From HyVt-560 sp964577195 (GTDB lineage Bacteria > Pseudomonadota > Gammaproteobacteria > UWMA-0217), in contig CAZNYF010000061.1 of assembly GCA_964577195.1 (NCBI GenBank), positions 1-16,287 on the forward strand: a DNA stretch of 16,287 bases, given 5' to 3'. This document shows, one piece after another, positions 6,583 through 12,923 of the stretch. The notes below the pieces were generated by a model. It was not told where the DNA came from. It searched no databases and was given only the letters and a program-made list of their open reading frames with translations. The position numbers and the translations under genes were made by a program. How positions within the stretch are numbered: position 1 is the first letter of the stretch; each line of letters begins with the position of its first letter.

Positions 6583-8234
6583 AGGCTATTCGACAAGTCC
6601 TTCGCTTAATGACGATTAACATTGTTTTGTTAAGACATGGATTGGATGAATTTATTTTTGCGATTCCTTTTTTCCGCCCGCTGGAATTTCTCTACAAGCT
6701 CGCGCCGTGGAACTGGTTTAGAGATCATACCGAGAGCCGTGCGGTACGTGTTCGCCGAGCGCTAGAAGACCTGGGGCCGATATTTATCAAGTTTGGTCAG
6801 ATGCTCTCAACTCGACGGGATTTATTGCCACCAGACTATGCGATAGAGCTGGCGAAATTACAGGATAGAGTGCCCGCATTTGATAGCAATGTATCCGTTG
6901 GCATTATTGAAAAAGCGCTAGGAATGTCTGTTGCTGAAGCGTTTAAAGAATTTGATCACGATCCATTGGCATCCGCATCCATCGCTCAGGTACATGCAGC
7001 GATATTAAAAAGCGGTGAGAGCGTGGTGGTAAAAGTTGTTCGTCCGGAAATTGAAAAAGTCATTCACCGTGATCTGGAATTGATGTTTATTCTCGCTCGG
7101 CTGGCAGCTAAATACTGGGCAGATGGAAAAAGACTCAAGCCAGTTGAAGTGATTGAAGAATACGAAAAAACCATTCTCGATGAGCTGGACATGATGCGCG
7201 AAGCTGCCAACGCATCGCAACTCCGGCGTAATTTTGAAAATTCAGAGGATTTGTACGTACCCAAAATTTACTGGGATTTAACCTCTACCAATGTCGTTGT
7301 GATGGAGCGAATCAGCGGTATTCCGGTGGGCGATTTTGAGGAGTTGAAAAAACACAATGTGAATTTTCAGGTATTGGCCGAGCGCGGCGTAGAGGTGTTT
7401 TTCACCCAGGTATTTCGGCATAACTTTTTTCATGCAGATATGCACCCGGGTAATATTTTTGTGAATCCAGAGGATCCGGAAAACCCACAGTATATCGCTG
7501 TAGATTTTGGGATTATTGGTTCATTAACACCCTCGGATCAGCGCTATCTGGCAGAAAATTTTTACGCTTTTTTCCATCGGGATTACCGTCGTGTTGCGGA
7601 GTTACACGTAGAGTCAGGCTGGGTGCCTGCTGACACGCGCGTCACTGATTTTGAATCGGCGATCCGCACTGTTTGTGAACCGATTTTCGAGCGCCCGCTA
7701 AAAGAAATTTCTTTTGGGTTATTTTTATTGCGGCTATTTCAGACTGCTCGGCGTTTTAATATGGAAGTACAGCCGCAACTGGTATTGCTGCAAAAAACAC
7801 TGCTAAATATTGAAGGCGTCGGCAGAGATTTATACCCTGATCTGGATTTATGGAAAACGGCAAAACCGTTTATTGAAAAGTGGATGCACGAACAAGTGGG
7901 TGTCAAAGCGCTGGTGCAGGGGTTGAAAACCAACCTGCCAAAGTTCCTGGAAAAGCTGCCGCTTACACCGATGCTGATTCACGATGTGGTGCAAAAAGCC
8001 GCTACCGATAATTTGAAAATCAATTATCAGGCACAGCAATTAGAAAAACTCGAAGAAACGCTGCGCCACGGTCATAAAAGTACCGGTCTGTGGATTCTTG
8101 CTACTGGCTTGGGAATCTCTGCTGTGATGCTGATTGATAAAGTTGATCAGAGTGGCTGGCTGGGATTGCCTTGGATATCGTGGCTGCTTTTTGGTGCTGC
8201 GGGATACGCGGTTTCTCAATCGTTAAGGCGATAG
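6579..8234 (+). CDS. ubiB: UbiB, atypical kinase-like ATPase of ubiquinone biosynthesis
   Basis: UbiB belongs to the ABC1/ADCK/UbiB atypical kinase family. It has ATPase activity and is needed for ubiquinone synthesis, probably by making membrane-bound intermediates accessible. The 551 residues are near the E. coli length (546). Visible family motifs are KFGQ (71-74) in the N-terminal extension; the Ala-rich nucleotide loop ASAS (131-134), which replaces the usual Gly loop; the ATP Lys152 in VVVKVV; ExD (E202, D204); the catalytic-loop equivalent HADMHPGN (285-292); and the metal-binding DFG (309-311). Two predicted membrane helices close the protein (about 498-548). The last 134 bases are overlapped by the opposite-strand rhomboid gene. 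It starts at ATG 6579, overlapping ubiJ by four bases. Confidence 0.97.
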   Translation: MKAIRQVLRLMTINIVLLRHGLDEFIFAIPFFRPLEFLYKLAPWNWFRDHTESRAVRVRRALEDLGPIFIKFGQMLSTRRDLLPPDYAIELAKLQDRVPAFDSNVSVGIIEKALGMSVAEAFKEFDHDPLASASIAQVHAAILKSGESVVVKVVRPEIEKVIHRDLELMFILARLAAKYWADGKRLKPVEVIEEYEKTILDELDMMREAANASQLRRNFENSEDLYVPKIYWDLTSTNVVVMERISGIPVGDFEELKKHNVNFQVLAERGVEVFFTQVFRHNFFHADMHPGNIFVNPEDPENPQYIAVDFGIIGSLTPSDQRYLAENFYAFFHRDYRRVAELHVESGWVPADTRVTDFESAIRTVCEPIFERPLKEISFGLFLLRLFQTARRFNMEVQPQLVLLQKTLLNIEGVGRDLYPDLDLWKTAKPFIEKWMHEQVGVKALVQGLKTNLPKFLEKLPLTPMLIHDVVQKAATDNLKINYQAQQLEKLEETLRHGHKSTGLWILATGLGISAVMLIDKVDQSGWLGLPWISWLLFGAAGYAVSQSLRR

Positions 8235-8859
8235 ATTTTAGCTGGCTCGGGGGCTTGGGTAATTCGAACTCTTCCTCATCGTCATCCTCCCAATCATAGT
8301 GTTTACGTGGTGGCTTGGGATCGTTGTTTCTGAACAAGAAGGCCAGAATTACACCGGCTAACGCACCGAAAAGGTGGAATTCAAAAGATACATTGGTCTC
8401 TCTTGGCAGAATACTCATGACCATCCCGCCGTACATAAAAAAGACAATCATGGCGAGTGCCGCTGAGGCTTTATCGCGCCGTAAAACCCCGGCAACAAAG
8501 ATAAAAAACATCAATCCGTGGGTGAGGCCGCTTGCACCAATATGCGATGAGGGGCGAGCGAGCAACCAGACAGCAATGCCGGAGCTGATCCAGATAATCG
8601 GGATCACCCATTTCCATGAATTTGAATAGCCTAAGCGCAACGCTGTACCCAGAAGTAGCACCGGCAGCGCGTTAGCTGCGAGATGTTCCCAGGAAGCGTG
8701 AATCAGCGGTGCGGTGATGATTCCGCCAAGGTATCTGAAATCCAGCGGATAGACGCCAAGCCGCAGCATTGGGCCGCCGCTCAGTTCGGCAACTAGATGT
8801 ATGAGTGTTAGCAAAACCAGAAAAATAGCCACTGGCCACAGGGCGCGTTGAAAAGTCAT
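8101..8859 (-). CDS. Rhomboid-family intramembrane serine protease
   Basis: A 252-residue membrane protein with six likely helices. The rhomboid signature is clear: LIHASWEHLAANALPVLLLG (53-71) with the W-x-H-L-x-x-N loop and helix 2; GASG (108-111) holding the catalytic Ser110; and HLFGALAGVILAF (162-174) with the likely catalytic His162 in helix 6. The Ser-His dyad is therefore intact, and cleavage of membrane-spanning substrates is expected, though no substrate can be named. After helix 6 comes an unusual cytoplasmic tail: a Pro/Lys linker, then the acidic run DWEDDDEEEFEL (189-200), then a polar segment. Residues 209-252 are encoded opposite the end of ubiB. ATG 8857-8859 is the only start in the frame (a stop lies 25 bases upstream), but no Shine-Dalgarno sequence is evident. 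Confidence 0.9.
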   Translation of the reverse strand: MTFQRALWPVAIFLVLLTLIHLVAELSGGPMLRLGVYPLDFRYLGGIITAPLIHASWEHLAANALPVLLLGTALRLGYSNSWKWVIPIIWISSGIAVWLLARPSSHIGASGLTHGLMFFIFVAGVLRRDKASAALAMIVFFMYGGMVMSILPRETNVSFEFHLFGALAGVILAFLFRNNDPKPPRKHYDWEDDDEEEFELPKPPSQLKSIALTIEKPRIPQHQKAATISKAIPASHSDQLYQSASQQRFPSQ

Positions 8860-8897
8860 ACAGAAAGCATTGGGGAGCGGAAGTCATAATTCAACGA

Positions 8898-8961
8898 CCC
8901 TTTACGCTAAAGGGCGGCTCTAAAGATCTTAGCCTGGCTAAGATCACCGGAGGGATCGGTG
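8898..8961. other. Cluster of three hairpins between the Irr-like and rhomboid genes
   Basis: Three adjacent inverted repeats fill the 150-bp gap: CCCTTTA/TAAAGGG (8898-8904 with 8908-8914), GATCTTAGCC/GGCTAAGATC (8925-8934 with 8936-8945, a ten-base perfect arm with a one-base centre), and CACCG/CGGTG (8945-8949 with 8957-8961). Read on the minus strand, the central hairpin is followed by TTTAG. It may therefore end the regulator's transcript, but the T-run is short. Confidence 0.45.
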
Positions 8962-9009
8962 CCGAAGTAGCAAAACTGGCGGCAGGTGAAGCTATTCTAT
9001 TGGGTGGTG

Positions 9010-9426
9010 TTAGGTATTACGTACACGCACGATAATATCGACGCCATCAATTTGTGTGTTTTCATCCACTTTGGGTAAGTGGGTAAGACTTAGGTCGCTG
9101 GAATCAATGTCCGTTAAATCACCAGTGTCGATGTTATAGATGTGATAGTGATCAGAGACATTGGTGTCGTAGACAACTTTGCCAGGATTGACGACAACTT
9201 CTCGCACCAGTCCGTTCTCGGCGAATAACCCAAGTGTGTTGTACACCGTGGCTTTAGAGACTTCGCCGCAGGTGTTTTTTACTAGCTCAAGGAGTTGATC
9301 GGCGCTGACATGCTTATCGTGTTCGAACAGGCACATGCCGATCTCTAATCGTTGTCGGGTTGGGTTAATTCCGGATTCGATTAGCTTTTCGGTGACTTGT
9401 TCACGTAGCAGTGATGAGAATTCCAT
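9010..9426 (-). CDS. Fur-family transcriptional regulator, Irr-like
   Basis: A 138-residue metalloregulator. The N-terminal winged helix includes INPTRQRLEIGMCLFEHDKHVSADQLL (20-46) and the recognition helix SKATVYNTLGLFAENGLV (57-74). The C-terminal dimerisation part has VVYDTNVSDHYHIYN (84-98). The spacing and wording (ATVYNTL.F.E.GL.REV, then YDTN.SDH.H) resemble Irr, the iron/haem-responsive Fur relative best known in alphaproteobacteria, more than Fur, Zur or PerR. The Irr HHH motif is reduced to His93-Tyr-His95. The CxxC pairs that bind structural zinc in most Fur proteins are absent; the only cysteines are Cys32 and Cys53. Iron or haem sensing is inferred. It lies between thiO and the rhomboid gene on the same strand. 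A promoter-like sequence sits so close that the message may be leaderless. Confidence 0.85.
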   Translation of the reverse strand: MEFSSLLREQVTEKLIESGINPTRQRLEIGMCLFEHDKHVSADQLLELVKNTCGEVSKATVYNTLGLFAENGLVREVVVNPGKVVYDTNVSDHYHIYNIDTGDLTDIDSSDLSLTHLPKVDENTQIDGVDIIVRVRNT

Positions 9427-9432
9427 CCACCG

Positions 9433-9461
9433 AGTATACCTTTCGAGCTTGATAAATCCAA
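9433..9461 (-). promoter_or_regulatory. Possible promoter of the Irr-like regulator
   Basis: On the minus strand, TTGGAT (complement of 9456-9461) is spaced 17 bases from TATACT (complement of 9433-9438). The start would fall at or next to the ATG at 9426, implying a leaderless message. The -10 matches five of six and the -35 only three of six. Confidence 0.3.
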
Positions 9462-9518
9462 AAATGGTGCAGAAAATCAGTGGGATATCACATTTTTCGC
9501 TAATGAATTGATCGATTT

Positions 9519-10601
9519 TTACAAATGATAATCTGCAGGATTAAAAATAGGTGTTGATCGGGTCATGAGATTAACCGCTAGTTGAGCGGAAGCCAGCCCG
9601 ATAATGATGCCATAGCGGAAGTGCCCTGCATTGACGTATAGCCCTGTAATATCGGGATGCTCGCCAATCAGGGGAATGCCTTGTGAGGTGCCAGGGCGTA
9701 GCCCTGCCCAATGATTAACTACGGGTGTTTCTGCAAGCGCAGGTATCACGCCAATGGCGAAATCCCGTAGTTGCTCACGTGCGTCGTTGGTGAGATCTTT
9801 GTTAAATTCTGTATATTCCAAGGTGCTTCCTGCCAGCACCAGGCCGTCTTTGCGCGGGATCAGGTAGCGGCTGTTTTCCATCACCATGCAGTTGAGTAAA
9901 TCAGGAGGCGCTTGAAATTGAAGCATCTGACCTTTCACCGGTTCGATGCGGCGAAATTTTGTAGCGCCATCGGGAATCAGCCCACTGCTCCATGCGCCAG
10001 CGCAAATGAGTACGGTATCTGCTTGATGGTCGCCATTGTCTGTCCGTACTCCGGTGATGCGATGCTGGTCAGTGACGAGAGAGGTAACCGGCGTATTAGC
10101 GGTGATGGTGATGCGAGATTGCATCTTGGTGCTGGCGAGTAACGCAGCCATCAAACGAGGGTTGCGTACTTGCTTGAGGTTCGGTAGCCAAGTTGCCGAT
10201 TGATACGCAGATGACAGGCCCGGCTGAATGGCTTGCAAAGCTTCGGTTGAAGAGGGAAATTCTACGGGTTGATGCCACTGCTTCGCCCAGTCATTAATGC
10301 CTGCTTCGGGTGAATCGAGCAGCAACATGCCGCTGTTCAGCAATTGTGGATCAATGCCGGTTTCTTTACGCAAGGACTGAATCAAGGCGGGATAATGCTG
10401 TTGACCATAATCCGCGAGCTGATTGATCGAGTCAGGATAGCGCCACGGATACAGCGGCGAAAGAATACCGCCACCCGCCCAGGAAGATTCCATACCGGGT
10501 TCGCCGCGCTCGATGATCTGCACTTCATGTCCGGCTTGAGCCAGCAGACGTGCGGATAGCAGGCCAATGGCTCCTGCGCCGATGATGATGCATTTACTCA
10601 T
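9519..10601 (-). CDS. thiO: ThiO, glycine oxidase for thiamin thiazole synthesis
   Basis: ThiO is an FAD flavoenzyme that oxidises glycine to iminoacetate (dehydroglycine) with release of hydrogen peroxide, supplying the C-N unit that ThiG builds into the thiazole ring. The 360-residue protein begins MSKCIIIGAGAIGLLSARLL, with the dinucleotide fold GAGAIG (8-13) and the acidic IIE at the end of the second strand. Family features include GGILSPLYPW, the AGAWSSGLIP segment after the substrate domain, IEPVKGQMLQF, and the late HWAGLRPGTSQGIPLIG and AGHFRYGIIIGLASAQL. I start it at ATG 10601. The open frame runs a further 16 codons into the tRNA-Gly gene, so the longer start is not credible. The tRNA 5' of it is read in the same direction 20 bases away, suggesting a shared transcript. 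Confidence 0.94.
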   Translation of the reverse strand: MSKCIIIGAGAIGLLSARLLAQAGHEVQIIERGEPGMESSWAGGGILSPLYPWRYPDSINQLADYGQQHYPALIQSLRKETGIDPQLLNSGMLLLDSPEAGINDWAKQWHQPVEFPSSTEALQAIQPGLSSAYQSATWLPNLKQVRNPRLMAALLASTKMQSRITITANTPVTSLVTDQHRITGVRTDNGDHQADTVLICAGAWSSGLIPDGATKFRRIEPVKGQMLQFQAPPDLLNCMVMENSRYLIPRKDGLVLAGSTLEYTEFNKDLTNDAREQLRDFAIGVIPALAETPVVNHWAGLRPGTSQGIPLIGEHPDITGLYVNAGHFRYGIIIGLASAQLAVNLMTRSTPIFNPADYHL

Positions 10602-10621
10602 AAAGAACGTATCGCGATGTT

Positions 10622-10695
10622 TGGAGCGGGTGATGGGAATCGAACCCACGTGATCAGCTTGGGAAGCTGAAGTTCTACCATTGAACTACACCCGC
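10622..10695 (-). tRNA. glyU: tRNA-Gly (anticodon CCC)
   Basis: The minus-strand sequence folds as a complete 74-base tRNA. The acceptor stem is GCGGGTG with CACCCGC, the D-stem GTTC/GAAC, the anticodon stem TCAGC/GCTGA around loop TTCCCAA (anticodon CCC, reading GGG), and the T-arm TGGG-TTCGATT-CCCA. The discriminator is T and the CCA end is encoded (TGGA at 10622-10625 on the plus strand). It closely resembles E. coli glyU. It lies directly upstream of thiO and downstream of the large palindrome. Confidence 0.97.
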
Positions 10696-10713
10696 AAAGT
10701 AACGACTCAGCTA

Positions 10714-10912
10714 AGGAACGAGTAAACAATAACTTAAGCAACCTGACTTGCCTGATTGCCCCAGCTAGAATGCTCTCAAATCGTTGCGTAGAATAACTAT
10801 GCGCCTGCTGAAGCTTCTAAGTTTCGCTAAAGCTCAAGCTAAGTCTTGAGAGAATCCAATCTGGAACAATCATTCTACGTCATGTTGCTCAAGTTATTAT
10901 TCACTCGTCCCT
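10714..10912 (-). repeat. Large imperfect palindrome: candidate MITE or structured leader RNA
   Basis: Read as minus-strand RNA, 10884-10911 pairs with 10715-10742 in 28 continuous base pairs (24 Watson-Crick, 4 G-U), with an extra A-T pair outside. Inside it, 10879-10882 pairs with 10744-10747, 10861-10872 with 10753-10764 (12 of 12, including two G-U), and 10846-10852 with 10773-10779 (7 of 7) beside a looser segment. The apex (about 10781-10845) holds smaller hairpins. The G-U pairs of the outer two stems work only on the minus strand, the strand of tRNA-Gly and thiO. TA dinucleotides flank it at 10712-10713 and 10912-10913, as expected for an IS630/mariner-type MITE, though that is weak evidence. 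No protein is encoded. It fills most of the 281-bp gap between tRNA-Gly and thiS. Confidence 0.8.
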
Positions 10913-10943
10913 AAACTCCCGAACCATAATAAATTAGAACTTT

Positions 10944-10952
10944 TGTTATGAT
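10944..10952 (+). promoter_or_regulatory. Possible extended -10 promoter of thiS
   Basis: TGTTATGAT combines the TG extension with TATGAT (10947-10952), five of six to consensus, in an AT-rich segment just outside the palindrome. A start near 10959 would leave an 18-base leader before the thiS ATG. That is too short for a riboswitch. No convincing -35 is seen. Confidence 0.4.
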
Positions 10953-10976
10953 ATCGTTTTTCTCTGATACTCTCAT

Positions 10977-11177
10977 ATGGAAATCGTACTCAACGGCGAG
11001 AAAACGCAAGTGCCAGCGGAATTGTCCGCCGCAGGATTGATCGATCACCTGGATTTAGCCGATCAAAGACTCGCGCTTGAGGTTAATCAAGAAATTGTGC
11101 CTCGCAGTCAGTATGCCGAAATGACAATTAAGCTCAATGACAAGGTTGAGATTGTTCATGCGATTGGTGGCGGCTAG
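10977..11177 (+). CDS. thiS: ThiS, sulfur-carrier protein for thiamin thiazole synthesis
   Basis: A 66-residue ubiquitin-like protein that carries sulfur as a C-terminal thiocarboxylate, formed after adenylation by ThiF, and delivers it to ThiG. It starts MEIVLNGEKTQVP, has the family's ALEVNQEIVPRSQY region with the Arg-Ser turn, and ends in HAIGGG, giving the essential C-terminal Gly-Gly. Length is typical. It precedes thiG by 54 bases. thiF is not in the window, so the activating enzyme must be elsewhere. No strong ribosome site is seen. Confidence 0.96.
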   Translation: MEIVLNGEKTQVPAELSAAGLIDHLDLADQRLALEVNQEIVPRSQYAEMTIKLNDKVEIVHAIGGG

Positions 11178-11231
11178 CCAGCGGTAACTTTCCTCTAAAA
11201 TATTCTCTAAAAGACACTCACTTAAAATACT

Positions 11232-12014
11232 ATGCAAGATAAAGCACTCAAAATTGCGGGCAAAACCTATTCATCCCGGCTGCTGGTAGGTACTGGCAAA
11301 TACAAGGATATGGATGAAACACGCGACGCTACTGTTGCCAGCGGAGCCAATATTGTTACGGTCGCGATTCGTCGCAGTAATATCGGCCAGAATCCGGGTG
11401 AGCCCAATCTGCTTGAAGTGATCCCGCCTTCTAAATACACCATTTTACCGAATACCGCGGGCTGCTACACCGCGGATGATGCGGTGCGTACCTGCCGGTT
11501 AGCGCGTGAGCTGCTGGACGGGCATAACCTTGTAAAGCTGGAAGTGCTGGGTGATGAAAAAACCCTCTTCCCGCATATCACTGAAACCCTTAAAGCCGCT
11601 GAAACATTGGTGAAAGAGGGTTTTGAGGTGATGGTGTACACCAACGATGATCCGATTGTCGCCCGTGAGCTGGAGAAAATCGGCTGTGTGGCGGTAATGC
11701 CACTGGCTGCGCCGATTGGTTCAGGCTTGGGGATTCGCAATCCCTACAACATAATGGAAATTATCGAGAACGCCAACGTGCCGATTATTGTCGATGCTGG
11801 CGTCGGTACGGCATCGGATGCCGCGGTTGCAATGGAGATGGGCTGCGATGGCGTGTTGATGAATACCGCGATTGCGGCGGCACAAAACCCTGTGTTGATG
11901 GCCTCGGCAATGAAGAAAGGTATCCAGGCTGGTCGTGAAGCGTTTCTCGCCGGGCGCATGGCACGCAAGCGTTATGCCTCAGCCTCCTCGCCGATTGATG
12001 GCGCTTTTTTCTAA
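11232..12014 (+). CDS. thiG: ThiG, thiazole synthase
   Basis: ThiG joins 1-deoxy-D-xylulose 5-phosphate, iminoacetate from ThiO and sulfur from ThiS thiocarboxylate into the thiazole phosphate of thiamin. The 260-residue protein has the expected TIM-barrel motifs: LLVGTGKY (17-24), IVTVAIRRSN, LPNTAGCYTADDAVR (72-86), VKLEVLGD with the Schiff-base Lys102, MPLAAPIGSGLGIRNPYN, PIIVDAGVGTASDAA and GVLMNTAIA. The C-terminus ASASSPIDGAFF is close to the usual ASSPL ending. ATG 11232 lies 54 bases after thiS. trmB follows 14 bases later, so thiS-thiG-trmB is probably one operon, an order seen in other gammaproteobacteria. Confidence 0.97.
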   Translation: MQDKALKIAGKTYSSRLLVGTGKYKDMDETRDATVASGANIVTVAIRRSNIGQNPGEPNLLEVIPPSKYTILPNTAGCYTADDAVRTCRLARELLDGHNLVKLEVLGDEKTLFPHITETLKAAETLVKEGFEVMVYTNDDPIVARELEKIGCVAVMPLAAPIGSGLGIRNPYNIMEIIENANVPIIVDAGVGTASDAAVAMEMGCDGVLMNTAIAAAQNPVLMASAMKKGIQAGREAFLAGRMARKRYASASSPIDGAFF

Positions 12015-12028
12015 TAGCGCTTTCGCGA

Positions 12029-12730
12029 ATGGAACAAAATTCAACCAGCGAAGAAGACCTCACCAAACGTCGAATTCGCAGCTTTGTGCGGCGCGACGGG
12101 CGAATCACCAAAGCTCAGCATGACGCGCTTCATCTGCTCTGGCCAAAACACGGCATTGAGTATTCAAACAGCTTGCTAAATTTGAGCGAACTGTTTCAGC
12201 GCGACCAGCCAATCACGCTGGAAATCGGTTTTGGCAGTGGCAGTTCACTGGCTGAGATGGCAGCGGCGCAGCCTGATCAGGATTTTATCGGTATCGAAGT
12301 CTACCGCTCTGGCGTAGGTCAATTGTTGCAGCGTATTGAGCGCGACGGGCTAACCAATCTACGCATCATTAATGCCGATGCAATCGAGGTGTTGACCCAC
12401 ATGCTCGCGCCAGATTCCTTGCAAACCGTACAATTATTCTTTCCTGATCCCTGGCCAAAAAAACGCCATCACAAGCGCCGAATTGTGAGTGAGAGTTTTC
12501 TAGATTTGATTGCTTCAAGGTTAAAGAAAGGCGGTCGTTTTCACATGGCAACCGATTGGGAAAACTACGCGCTAACCGCACTCGAAGATCTCAACGCTTA
12601 CCCGCGCCTGAAAAATGTGGCGACAGAAGAGACGTTTGTCGAACGTCCAGCGCATCGCCCCGTGACCAAGTTCGAGCGACGGGGGCAACGCCTGAATCAC
12701 GGTGTCTGGGATCTTATGTTCGAATGTTGA
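12029..12730 (+). CDS. trmB: TrmB, tRNA (guanine-46-N7) methyltransferase
   Basis: TrmB methylates N7 of G46 in the variable loop of many tRNAs using S-adenosylmethionine. The 233-residue protein shows IRSFVRRDGRITKAQ (16-30), SAM motif LEIGFGSGSSL (64-74), the acidic residue in GIEVYRSG (Glu90), NADA (115-118), the catalytic/tRNA-binding FFPDPWPKKRHHKRR (137-151), MATDWENY (173-180), and the C-terminal RPVTKFERRGQRLNHGVWDL, all diagnostic. It is coupled to thiG by a short gap, with no functional link to thiamin known beyond co-expression. ATG 12029 has no evident Shine-Dalgarno sequence. Confidence 0.96.
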   Translation: MEQNSTSEEDLTKRRIRSFVRRDGRITKAQHDALHLLWPKHGIEYSNSLLNLSELFQRDQPITLEIGFGSGSSLAEMAAAQPDQDFIGIEVYRSGVGQLLQRIERDGLTNLRIINADAIEVLTHMLAPDSLQTVQLFFPDPWPKKRHHKRRIVSESFLDLIASRLKKGGRFHMATDWENYALTALEDLNAYPRLKNVATEETFVERPAHRPVTKFERRGQRLNHGVWDLMFEC

Positions 12731-12774
12731 TAGCGAAAACTCGTGTAATTCATGCAATTTATGGGCTGAATCGG

Positions 12775-12780
12775 TACAAT
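12775..12780 (+). promoter_or_regulatory. Possible -10 element of the phosphoribulokinase promoter
   Basis: TACAAT (five of six to consensus) lies 144 bases before the kinase start; the best -35 candidates at normal spacing are poor. An 8-bp inverted repeat, CAGAAATG/CATTTCTG (12798-12805 with 12831-12838), lies just downstream and could be an operator or leader hairpin. Both calls are tentative. Confidence 0.3.
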
Positions 12781-12923
12781 AGCCAGCTTTCCAAATTCAG
12801 AAATGAGTGACTAATCCTTATTTCTTAGCGCATTTCTGGGGTCACCACAGCTGATCTACCACCACTAGGTCTACCCTCCAGAGAAGCGCAAAATAATTTT
12901 ATTAATCTACTGGGAGATCCTTG

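Noticed and set aside
8829..9034. Plus-strand open frame encoding ...LAKITGGIGAEVAKLAAGEAILLGG...
   Set aside because: It reads like protein but has no usable ATG, GTG or TTG start before its last dozen or so codons. It overlaps the ends of two minus-strand genes and the hairpin cluster.
10602..10649. Longer thiO starting at 10649
   Set aside because: The extra 16 codons are antisense-free but lie inside the tRNA-Gly gene. The FAD-binding start MSKCIIIGAG begins at 10601.
10696..10976. TPP (thiamin) riboswitch between tRNA-Gly and thiS
   Set aside because: The only resemblance is a stray CTGAG near 10706 on the minus strand. The conserved pyrimidine- and pyrophosphate-sensing helices are absent on both strands.
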